Source of the DNA: Alphaproteobacteria bacterium | GTDB taxonomy: Bacteria > Pseudomonadota > Alphaproteobacteria > JAJTHO01 | Length of the DNA stretch: 5,359 nucleotides | Assembly (NCBI GenBank): GCA_021297975.1 | Contig: JAJTHO010000197.1 | Location: 1 to 5,359, forward strand | Reading direction: 5' to 3' | Part shown: piece by piece, positions 1 through 4,442 of the stretch | How positions within the stretch are numbered: position 1 is the first letter of the stretch | How the letters are laid out: the number at the start of each line of letters is the position of its first letter | Position numbers and translations under genes: made by a program | The notes under the pieces: model-generated | The model's input: only the letters and a program-made list of their open reading frames with translations | Told to the model about the DNA's origin: nothing | Database searches by the model: none

Positions 1-344
1 AAACGCAACACGCGCAGCGCCCGCAAAAAGGCAAAATTTGCCCCCAGCAGCGGCGCAAGAAAAGATATAATAACAACCGCATCGGCAATGTTCAGTGGAT
101 TGATAAGAAATGCTGATTTTTTTCGTGCTATCCACAGCCGTGCCGCATAGTCGACCGCGATATAGAGACCAAACACAGCATCGATAATTTCCGTGGTACG
201 GCTGCCATAAAAAAACGTCGCGACAATAAGAAAAAGGATAGTCACGATATCACAGCCCAGCAGCACATAACGAAAGCGGTGCGCGGCGATGGAATCGCCC
301 TCATAAAGGTCGGTGATTTTTTCCTTCAGAGCACTTGAGCGCAT
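1..344 (-). CDS. Voltage-gated-type ion channel, N-terminal part (truncated by window edge)
   Basis: Reading the minus strand from the ATG at 344 gives 114 uninterrupted codons that run off the left edge. The protein starts MRSSALKEKI and has a short cytoplasmic N-terminus followed by segments that fit S1-S4 of a voltage-sensor domain. S1 is about residues 26-48. S2 is about 53-73 and contains VDYAARLW with acidic D65. S3 is about 83-100 and contains NIAD with D88. The start of S4 is FLRALRVLR, with arginines at 108, 111 and 114, every third residue. This spacing and the S2/S3 acidic partners are the hallmark of the voltage sensor of 6TM ion-transport proteins. The pore and selectivity filter lie outside the window, so K+ versus Na+/Ca2+ selectivity cannot be read. 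An AGGGG Shine-Dalgarno (355-351) lies 6 nt upstream of the ATG and supports this start. The gene is divergent from the Kef antiporter, which makes a K+ role attractive but unproven. Confidence 0.85.
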   Translation of the reverse strand, partial: MRSSALKEKITDLYEGDSIAAHRFRYVLLGCDIVTILFLIVATFFYGSRTTEIIDAVFGLYIAVDYAARLWIARKKSAFLINPLNIADAVVIISFLAPLLGANFAFLRALRVLR

Positions 345-383
345 CCTATTCCCCTGTTGTTCTGTCACCCGCCACCGCCAAAA

Positions 384-413
384 AATCTAGTTCTTAGTGG
401 TGGTTATCGTCAG
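384..413 (-). promoter_or_regulatory. Putative sigma70-type promoter of the ion channel gene
   Basis: On the minus strand, CTGACG (413-408; 4/6 to TTGACA) and TAGATT (389-384; 4/6 to TATAAT) are separated by 18 nt. The predicted start near 377 would give a leader of about 33 nt containing the AGGGG ribosome site. The matches are moderate, so this is a prediction from position and consensus only. Confidence 0.35.
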
Positions 414-418
414 ACGTG

Positions 419-447
419 TTGCCCCCTGATACCCAACCGTTTATAAC
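419..447 (+). promoter_or_regulatory. Putative promoter of the Kef antiporter, placing transcription start at or near the ATG
   Basis: TTGCCC (419-424; 4/6) and TATAAC (442-447; 5/6) are separated by exactly 17 nt. The -10 box ends 6 nt before the ATG at 454, where transcription would normally begin, and no Shine-Dalgarno is visible before the ATG. Together these suggest a leaderless mRNA. The promoter shares the 109-bp divergent region with the ion channel promoter. Confidence 0.5.
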
Positions 448-453
448 TACGCA

Positions 454-2262
454 ATGGATGCATCCGTTCTGTTCAACGTTTTTATTTTCCTTGTTGCTGC
501 CTGTGTGGTTGTGCCGCTGGCTAGCCGCTTTAAGCTTGGGTCTGTCCTCGGCTATTTAGCCGCCGGGATTTTAATTGGCCCCTTTGGTTTTGGCTTTATT
601 GGTGATGCAACAAAAATAATGCACTTTGCCGAATTTGGCGTGGTGATGATGCTTTTTGTGATTGGTCTTGAGCTTGAACCCGCCATGCTGTGGCGACTTC
701 GTCGGTTTATTGTTGGTCTGGGCGGCTTGCAGGTATGCTGCACCAGCATCTTGATTGCGGCAATTGGCATCAGTTTAAACTATTCCTGGCAGGCCAGTTT
801 AACGGTGGGGATGGCGCTGTCCCTCTCGTCAACGGCTTTAGTGTTACAGATTTTAAAAGAAAAAAGCTTAATGCAAACGCCCGTGGGGGAAAATGCCTTC
901 TCGGTTTTGTTGTTTCAGGATATCGCGGTCATTCCGATTTTGGTGCTGATGCCGCTGCTGGCGCTGCATGATGTTGACAGCGCCGCGCACGCAACGAACA
1001 TTTTTTCAGACACCGCCGGATGGATACAAGCCCTCGCCGTTGCGGTTGTTATCGCCAGTGTCATTGCCGCTGGGCGTTATATTTCCCCGCATTTATTTCG
1101 CACTATCGCGAAAACGGACTTGCGGGAGGTTTTCACCGCGACGTCACTCGCGCTTGTGGTGGGCATTACACTGCTGATGCAGCTTGTGGGCGTGTCGCCT
1201 GCTTTGGGGGCGTTTGTTGCGGGTGTGGTGCTTGCCAACTCGGCCTATCGGCGCACCATTGAAACGGATCTTGAGCCCTTTAAGGGCTTATTATTAGGCC
1301 TGTTCTTTATTTCCGTTGGCATGGGAATGGATTTTTCTCTTTTGTCAAAATATCCCGTTGTTTTACCGCTTGCGGTATTAGGATTGATTGCGGTTAAAGC
1401 CCTTGTGCTGTTTGCGTTGGCGCGCTTTTTTATGCTGAATACCGAGCATCGACTTGGCCTTGCCTTCATCTTATCCCAAGGCGGCGAATTTGCCTTTGTG
1501 TTGTTTCAATTTGCTGGCGGATTGAAAATTCTCGACCCGGAGCAAGCAAAATTTCTCACACTCTTAGTGGCTCTTTCCATCGCAACAACGCCGGTGTTAA
1601 TGCTGCTTTATAGCCGGTATGTCATTCCGCGTTTCATGACCGTTTTGCCCGAACGGGATTTTGATAATATTCACGAACAAAACAGCGTGATTATTGCTGG
1701 CTTCGGGCGGTTTGGACAAATTGTTGGCCGTTTTATCAGCGGGCAAGGCGTTAAAATCACCGTGCTGGAAAAAAGCCCTGATCAAATCGAGCTGCTGAGT
1801 AAATTTGGCTATAAAGGGTATTTTGGCGATGCCACACGGTTAGACGTTTTGCGCAATGCAGGGGCGGCAACCGCAAAGCTGCTCATCGTTGCGGTTGGCA
1901 ATATTGAAAGCTGCCTACACATCGTCCGCCTCGCACGGGAAGAATTCCCGAATTTAACCATCTATGCGCGGGCGCGTAATCGCCGCCATGCCTATGAATT
2001 GCATAAGCTTGGCGTTGCCTATTTCAAACGCGAGACACTCGATTCCTCCTTGCGGCTCGCGCAGGAAGCGATGGTTTTCTTGGGTAAAACTGAATCCGAT
2101 ATGCAGTATAGAGCCGCCCAGTTTTTGCGCCATGATGAGGCGACACTGAAAAAGTCTTTTGATTTTTTTGATAACGAGCGAGAGCTTGTGAGCTTTGGGC
2201 GTCTGCGCCGCGAGGAGCTTGAGCGTATTTTACAAGAGGATATTGAGGGGAAGCAGAGCTAA
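454..2262 (+). CDS. kefC: Kef-type K+/H+ antiporter (CPA2 family) with C-terminal TrkA-N/RCK domain
   Basis: The 602-residue product matches the usual length of KefB/KefC (about 600-620). Residues 5-395 are a polytopic Na+/H+-exchanger-type membrane domain. The conserved LLFQDIAVIP (152-161) contains the transport aspartate D156. The loop ETDLEPFKGLLLGLFFISVG (270-289) resembles the KefC regulatory loop that contacts the cytosolic domain, and SQGGEFAFVLF (341-351) is also typical. Residues 411-525 form a Rossmann-fold TrkA-N (KTN) domain: VIIAGFGRFGQ with the GxGxxG nucleotide loop at 416-421, E439 at the end of the second strand, then GDAT (458-461). ARAR (505-508) lies in the region that binds glutathione adducts in E. 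coli KefC. Family role: inner-membrane K+ efflux with H+ uptake, gated by nucleotides and glutathione conjugates during electrophile stress. No KefF/KefG partner is seen in the window. KefC is favoured over KefB by resemblance only. Start: no Shine-Dalgarno, but a promoter directly abuts the ATG. Confidence 0.93.
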   Translation: MDASVLFNVFIFLVAACVVVPLASRFKLGSVLGYLAAGILIGPFGFGFIGDATKIMHFAEFGVVMMLFVIGLELEPAMLWRLRRFIVGLGGLQVCCTSILIAAIGISLNYSWQASLTVGMALSLSSTALVLQILKEKSLMQTPVGENAFSVLLFQDIAVIPILVLMPLLALHDVDSAAHATNIFSDTAGWIQALAVAVVIASVIAAGRYISPHLFRTIAKTDLREVFTATSLALVVGITLLMQLVGVSPALGAFVAGVVLANSAYRRTIETDLEPFKGLLLGLFFISVGMGMDFSLLSKYPVVLPLAVLGLIAVKALVLFALARFFMLNTEHRLGLAFILSQGGEFAFVLFQFAGGLKILDPEQAKFLTLLVALSIATTPVLMLLYSRYVIPRFMTVLPERDFDNIHEQNSVIIAGFGRFGQIVGRFISGQGVKITVLEKSPDQIELLSKFGYKGYFGDATRLDVLRNAGAATAKLLIVAVGNIESCLHIVRLAREEFPNLTIYARARNRRHAYELHKLGVAYFKRETLDSSLRLAQEAMVFLGKTESDMQYRAAQFLRHDEATLKKSFDFFDNERELVSFGRLRREELERILQEDIEGKQS

Positions 2263-2292
2263 GAATTGGCTGTGCTACTCGCAAACGGTTAT

Positions 2293-2320
2293 GCAGCTTG
2301 CTGCTTCGTTTTTATCGTTT
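2293..2320 (+). terminator. Possible weak terminator after the Kef gene
   Basis: GCAGC (2293-2297) pairs with GCTGC (2300-2304) around a tiny loop, effectively a 4-bp stem with a CTTG loop. It is followed by TTCGTTTTTATCGTTT. An outer pair, CAAACG (2282-2287) and CGTTTG (2316-2321), could extend or compete with it. The stem is short and the T tract is interrupted, so termination may be inefficient. Confidence 0.4.
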
Positions 2321-2352
2321 GTTTCGCGTATATTTAAGCAGGTGGGAGGAAA

Positions 2353-2394
2353 ATGCAAGGTGGTGTGAAGGTAGCACTTAAGTTATTTTATTAG
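2353..2394 (+). CDS. Possible 13-residue mini-ORF with strong ribosome site
   Basis: GGAGG (2345-2349) lies 3 nt before an ATG that opens MQGGVKVALKLFY and then a TAG stop. The ribosome site is stronger than that of most genes in this window. The peptide is basic and mildly hydrophobic and is not recognised. It could be a leader peptide, a small translated RNA, or chance in a purine-rich stretch. No codon-level evidence can separate these at this length. Confidence 0.2.
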   Translation: MQGGVKVALKLFY

Positions 2395-2417
2395 AAAGCG
2401 GCAACTTCCAAGAGGTG

Positions 2418-2451
2418 TGCGCCTACAGAGCGCATTGACAGCCTATGGCTG
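2418..2451. repeat. Two adjacent small hairpins
   Basis: TGCGC (2418-2422) pairs with GCGCA (2430-2434) around a 7-nt loop. CAGCC (2439-2443) pairs with GGCTG (2447-2451) around TAT. The second is followed, after 10 nt, by TTTTT at 2461-2465, so a termination role on the plus strand is possible but the spacing is poor. Confidence 0.45.
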
Positions 2452-2504
2452 CATTCAAAGTTTTTACTTGGTTTATTTCGCAACCTCGCTTACTTAATAA
2501 TCAT

Positions 2505-2524
2505 CAATCGGTATGTCCCGATTG
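2505..2524. repeat. Perfect 7-bp hairpin
   Basis: CAATCGG (2505-2511) and CCGATTG (2518-2524) are perfect inverted copies around the 6-nt loop TATGTC. There is no T tract on either side, so this is not an intrinsic terminator. It is the first strong stem in the series leading to the outer-membrane protein gene. Confidence 0.6.
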
Positions 2525-2551
2525 TAGGGCTTAAGAACCCTTTTCCGCAAG

Positions 2552-2571
2552 CAGTCCCGTCGCAGGGACTG
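2552..2571. repeat. Perfect 7-bp hairpin
   Basis: CAGTCCC (2552-2558) and GGGACTG (2565-2571) pair around the loop GTCGCA. The plus strand continues TAAAAAC, so an A tract rather than a T tract follows. Stem and loop sizes (7 and 6) equal those of the hairpin at 2505-2524, although the sequences differ. Confidence 0.6.
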
Positions 2572-2584
2572 TAAAAACATATGC

Positions 2585-2610
2585 GTCACCCTGGCTTATG
2601 GCCGGGTGAC
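2585..2610. repeat. Strong 10-bp palindrome of GTCACCC...GGGTGAC type
   Basis: GTCACCC (2585-2591) pairs with GGGTGAC (2604-2610). The stem continues with GGC (2593-2595) and GCC (2601-2603), leaving a single bulged T2592 and the loop TTATG... around 2596-2600. The element is bracketed by a direct repeat TGCGTCA at 2582-2588 and 2611-2617. This form resembles short dispersed intergenic palindromes common in alphaproteobacterial genomes. Whether it is repeated elsewhere cannot be seen here. Confidence 0.6.
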
Positions 2611-2685
2611 TGCGTCATGTACAAGCGCGCACGCGCGCCAAAAGCGCGGTGCCATTCTCTTGTGGAAATGGTTCTTAACACCCGG

Positions 2686-2708
2686 CTGCGCGGCTTAGGC
2701 CGCTGCAG
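2686..2708. repeat. 9-bp hairpin with one bulge just upstream of the OMP ribosome site
   Basis: CTGC plus GCGGC (2686-2694) pairs with GCCGC (2699-2703) and GCAG (2705-2708), with T2704 bulged and the loop TTAG. It ends 20 nt before the GAGGG ribosome site at 2728. If the leader is transcribed this far upstream, the stem could influence mRNA stability or ribosome access. Confidence 0.55.
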
Positions 2709-2727
2709 TCTTGTCTTCAACACAAAC

Positions 2728-2732
2728 GAGGG
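2728..2732 (+). promoter_or_regulatory. Ribosome binding site that fixes the OMP start at 2740
   Basis: GAGGG at 2728-2732 lies 7 nt before the ATG at 2740, ideal spacing. It decides between this start and the in-frame ATG at 2581, which sits next to a hairpin and has no ribosome site. Confidence 0.75.
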
Positions 2733-2739
2733 TGCAATC

Positions 2740-3357
2740 ATGCAACATAGAACTTTACTCACCACAACAGCTATCTTAACTGTACTACTGACTTCAACAA
2801 CACGCGCCGAGGATACAAACAGCAATAGTCAGGGCTTTTATGCAGGGGTTCGTGCGGGTTATGGCACTTACAGCCGGGATGATTACAAATCAGGAAACAT
2901 CAATCTCGAAACCGATTTTAAAGGCGGCTTCAGTGGCAGCGCCGTTGCAGGCTACAGCTTTGCAAACGGTTTACGTCCAGAACTAGAGGCATTTTACCAG
3001 AAAAATAACCTTGATACTTTAAAGGTCAATGGCGTTGGCGTAGATGCAAGCTTAGACGGAAAAACATATGGTTTAATTGCCAATGCTTTATATGATATTA
3101 AAATGAACAGCTCGTTTACTCCGTATGTTGGCGCGGGTCTAGGCTATGGCTTCAGCAAAGGCAGCAAAACTCAAGTATCCGGCATTAACATTGAAGATAT
3201 TAAGAATGAAGCCCCCATTGGTCAGCTGCGTGCCGGAGTTGGCTATCGCATTAGCTCCAAATGGATTGCCGATGTTGGCTATACGCATCGCCATTGGTTT
3301 GATAGCGACAGCGCGAAATCCAATATTGTTCAGGCTGGTCTGCGGTATCAATTTTAA
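2740..3357 (+). CDS. Outer-membrane beta-barrel protein (OmpA/Omp25-like, 8-strand type)
   Basis: The 205-residue product has a Sec signal peptide (MQHR, then hydrophobic residues 5-19, likely cleavage after TRA at 23). The mature part, about 182 residues, alternates aromatic and glycine-rich amphipathic strands: GFYAGVRAGYGTY (32-44), GGFSGSAVAGYSF (62-74), LRPELEAFYQ (78-87), GKTYGLIANALYDI (107-120), FTPYVGAGLGYGF (126-138), IGQLRAGVGYRIS (160-172), KWIADVGYTHRHWF (174-187) and NIVQAGLRYQF (195-205). The final residue is phenylalanine, the usual signal for BAM-mediated insertion. The size and eight strands fit the porin-family OMP beta-barrel group (Omp25/OmpW/OmpA-N type). A structural or adhesion role is typical, but the substrate is unknown. 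The open frame continues upstream to 2581, but residues before M54 of that longer reading would cover the hairpins and bury the signal peptide, so 2740 is chosen. The gene stands alone, convergent with the tRNA. Confidence 0.9.
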   Translation: MQHRTLLTTTAILTVLLTSTTRAEDTNSNSQGFYAGVRAGYGTYSRDDYKSGNINLETDFKGGFSGSAVAGYSFANGLRPELEAFYQKNNLDTLKVNGVGVDASLDGKTYGLIANALYDIKMNSSFTPYVGAGLGYGFSKGSKTQVSGINIEDIKNEAPIGQLRAGVGYRISSKWIADVGYTHRHWFDSDSAKSNIVQAGLRYQF

Positions 3358-3378
3358 AAATAAACCCGCACGGGGTTT
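3356..3378 (-). terminator. Hairpin with T tract, terminator for leftward transcription
   Basis: AAACCC (3362-3367) and GGGTTT (3373-3378) form a perfect 6-bp stem with loop GCACG. Read on the minus strand the hairpin is followed by ATTTTT (3361-3356), a canonical intrinsic terminator arrangement. It could end transcripts from the minus-strand tRNA about 255 nt upstream. On the plus strand no T tract follows the stem, so it would be a weaker stop for the OMP gene, whose stop codon overlaps the T tract. Confidence 0.5.
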
Positions 3379-3401
3379 GGTGCAACTCCATGTGCATCAA
3401 G

Positions 3402-3415
3402 CCCCGCAAGCGGGG
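3402..3415. repeat. GC-rich hairpin downstream of the OMP gene
   Basis: CCCCG (3402-3406) and CGGGG (3411-3415) pair around the loop CAAG. No T tract follows on either side. A second small dyad, GAAG ATT CTTC, overlaps its end (3415-3425). It may protect the OMP mRNA 3' end or contribute to termination. Confidence 0.45.
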
Positions 3416-3580
3416 AAGATTCTTCGTAAAGACCAGCTCTAAAGCACTTCCGTCGCGTATATGATTACTTTACGGGCTATGTACGCCGGATATCTCCGGA
3501 CAAAAGTTCGACTTCGCGCACGGCACTTCGGCGCGACAGCCTCCGCTTAACTGCTTGTTTTTGGCTCTACAAGCCTAAAC

Positions 3581-3632
3581 GCCTTCGCCGTGCTCGGCTG
3601 GCTTGCCGAGCCAAAGCTCAACGAGCGAAGGC
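3581..3632. repeat. Nested inverted repeat abutting the tRNA 3' end
   Basis: An outer perfect pair, GCCTTCGC (3581-3588) and GCGAAGGC (3625-3632), encloses an inner perfect pair, GCTCGGC (3592-3598) and GCCGAGC (3605-3611), with loop TGGCTT. The right arm ends exactly one base before the tRNA CCA (3633). There is no T tract beside it, so it is not a standard terminator. It could be a processing structure in the tRNA trailer or a palindromic element inserted next to a tRNA. Confidence 0.6.
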
Positions 3633-3708
3633 TGGTGGAGCCAAGGGGAGTCGAACCCCTGGCCTCGTCATTGCGAACGACGCGCTCTACCAGCTGAGCT
3701 ATGGCCCC
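3633..3708 (-). tRNA. tRNA-Ala (anticodon CGC)
   Basis: The 76-nt minus-strand RNA folds as a full cloverleaf with encoded CCA. The acceptor stem is GGGGCCA/TGGCTCC with the G3:U70 wobble pair that identifies alanine tRNAs, and the discriminator is A. The D arm is GCTC...GAGC. The anticodon stem CGTCG/TGACG encloses the loop TTCGCAA, giving anticodon CGC for GCG codons. The T arm is AGGGG TTCGACT CCCCT. GCG is frequent in the genes here, for example in the SOUL and msrA genes. It is a single tRNA with no neighbouring RNA genes. Apparent protein readings across it are spurious. Confidence 0.97.
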
Positions 3709-3727
3709 ATTTCCAGAAAACTGATGA

Positions 3728-3756
3728 CAGATGACAGAGGACGGGTGGGCTGTCAA
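3728..3756 (-). promoter_or_regulatory. Putative tRNA-Ala promoter
   Basis: On the minus strand a perfect TTGACA (3756-3751) is followed after 17 nt by CATCTG (3733-3728), a poor -10 match. The start would lie near 3721, about 13 nt before the mature tRNA. The -10 region lies within a tandem duplication of GATGACA (3723-3729 and 3730-3736 on the plus strand). Confidence 0.45.
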
Positions 3757-3795
3757 TGCCGCACATGGCTATTTTCTGGCGGCTCATAGCCCCCA

Positions 3796-3826
3796 TAGAC
3801 ATATGGCTTAACGCACCCCATATACT
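3796..3826 (+). promoter_or_regulatory. Putative promoter abutting the SOUL gene start
   Basis: TATACT (3821-3826; 5/6) ends 4 nt before the ATG at 3831. TAGACA (3796-3801; 5/6) lies 19 nt upstream, longer than ideal. A start at or beside the ATG would give a leaderless message, in keeping with the lack of a ribosome site. A small dyad, CCATA GACA TATGG (3793-3806), overlaps the -35 box and could be an operator. Confidence 0.45.
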
Positions 3827-3830
3827 ATAG

Positions 3831-4412
3831 ATGCGTATCAAAACACTTCTTCTGTCTCTTCTCGCAATTTTACCAGGCTGCTCTAGCGTGAGTAAATATT
3901 CACAACCCGCCTATACCGTTGAGAAAATCAGCGCGGCGGAAAGCCCGATTGAAATCCGGCAATACCCGCCGCTCTTGCTCGCGGAAATGACCGCGCCCGA
4001 TGCCGAACGGCGCGAGGCTGCGAGTGCGGCGTTTATGCCGCTGTTTCGCTATATTGAGGCGGCGAATATTCCCATGACGGTTCCCGTCACACAGATAAAA
4101 GACCCGAAAGCGCCGGGCTGGCGACTGCAATTCATTATGCCGGCGGATAAAGACAAAAAAGCCCTCCCCGCGCCCGATAAAGCCGGGATGAAACTAGTTG
4201 AGATGCCGGCAACGCGCTATGCCGTTATCAAGTTTTCTGGTCGTGCCAGCGACACTGCCATTGCGGAAAATGAGCAGAAACTGCGCAGCTTCATAAAAGC
4301 CGAAGGCCTGCGCATCAGCGGCGCGCCGGTTTACGCCTATTACGATGATCCCTTTACCCTGCCGATGTTTCGCCGCAATGAGGTGTTAATCCCCCTTGAT
4401 GCCGGCGTGTAA
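3831..4412 (+). CDS. SOUL-family haem-binding-type lipoprotein
   Basis: The 193-residue product begins with a lipoprotein signal: MRIK, a hydrophobic stretch and the lipobox LPGC with C17. Serine at +2 predicts sorting to the outer membrane. The rest is a SOUL domain of normal length (about 25-190). Typical features are YTVEKI...IEIRQYPPLLLAEM (28-53), FRYIEAANIPMTVPVTQ (72-88), WRLQFIMP (97-104), LPAPD (112-116), YAVIKFSG (130-137) and the C-terminal VYAYYDDPF...RRNEVLIPL (167-189). SOUL proteins are related to haem-binding p22HBP, and bacterial members are poorly characterised. Haem binding here is by family only, and no axial histidine is evident: the domain has no histidine at all. It is first in a same-strand cluster, 30 nt before msrA. 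The start is chosen because the signal peptide begins there and a -10-like box abuts it. Confidence 0.9.
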   Translation: MRIKTLLLSLLAILPGCSSVSKYSQPAYTVEKISAAESPIEIRQYPPLLLAEMTAPDAERREAASAAFMPLFRYIEAANIPMTVPVTQIKDPKAPGWRLQFIMPADKDKKALPAPDKAGMKLVEMPATRYAVIKFSGRASDTAIAENEQKLRSFIKAEGLRISGAPVYAYYDDPFTLPMFRRNEVLIPLDAGV

Positions 4413-4442
4413 CCTTTCTCGCGCTCTACGCGAATAGACAGT

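Larger units (their letters stand above)
2263..2739. other. Long intergenic stretch with dense inverted repeats, no confident gene
   Basis: No convincing protein gene is present between the Kef stop and the ATG at 2740. From left to right it holds a weak terminator (2293-2320), a 13-codon mini-ORF with a good ribosome site (2353-2394), and hairpins at 2418-2434, 2439-2451, 2505-2524, 2552-2571, 2585-2610 and 2686-2708. GC-rich alternating purine-pyrimidine sequence occurs at 2625-2638. A possible -10 box AATAAT (2496-2501) has no good -35 partner. I do not recognise any standard RNA family (RNase P RNA, tmRNA, SRP RNA, common riboswitches) in it. Confidence 0.7.
3358..3632. other. Intergenic stretch rich in small dyads, no recognised gene
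   Basis: Beyond the terminator and the 3402-3415 hairpin, this stretch holds CCGGA TATC TCCGG (3486-3499), TCGCGC (3514-3519) facing GCGCGA (3531-3536), and the nested repeat at 3581-3632. A 29-codon reading from the ATG at 3461 lacks a ribosome site and recognisable homology, so it is not called. Part of the region may be transcribed as a trailer of the tRNA. Confidence 0.6.

Noticed and set aside
2552..2580. Intrinsic terminator at the CAGTCCC hairpin
   Set aside because: An A tract follows on the plus strand, and on the minus strand the T run precedes the stem instead of following it.
2418..2708. CRISPR array or tandem repeat array
   Set aside because: The stems differ in sequence and spacing; there is no repeated unit with unique spacers.
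2581..2739. N-terminal extension of the outer-membrane protein from the ATG at 2581
   Set aside because: It has no ribosome site, runs through two strong hairpins, and would put 53 non-signal-like residues before a clear signal peptide that has its own GAGGG site.
3461..3550. 29-codon reading MITLRAMYAGYLRTKVRL... as a remnant of a small nuclease
   Set aside because: I considered a GIY-YIG fragment, but no YIG-type motif or catalytic residues can be shown and there is no ribosome site.
3547..3756. Protein reading across the tRNA-Ala region
   Set aside because: The tRNA cloverleaf is complete. Conceptual proteins over tRNA-Ala are a known annotation artefact.
4431..4442. A separate promoter directly before msrA
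   Set aside because: GAATAG and TACGCG are poor -10 matches with no -35 partner; cotranscription with the SOUL gene is simpler.
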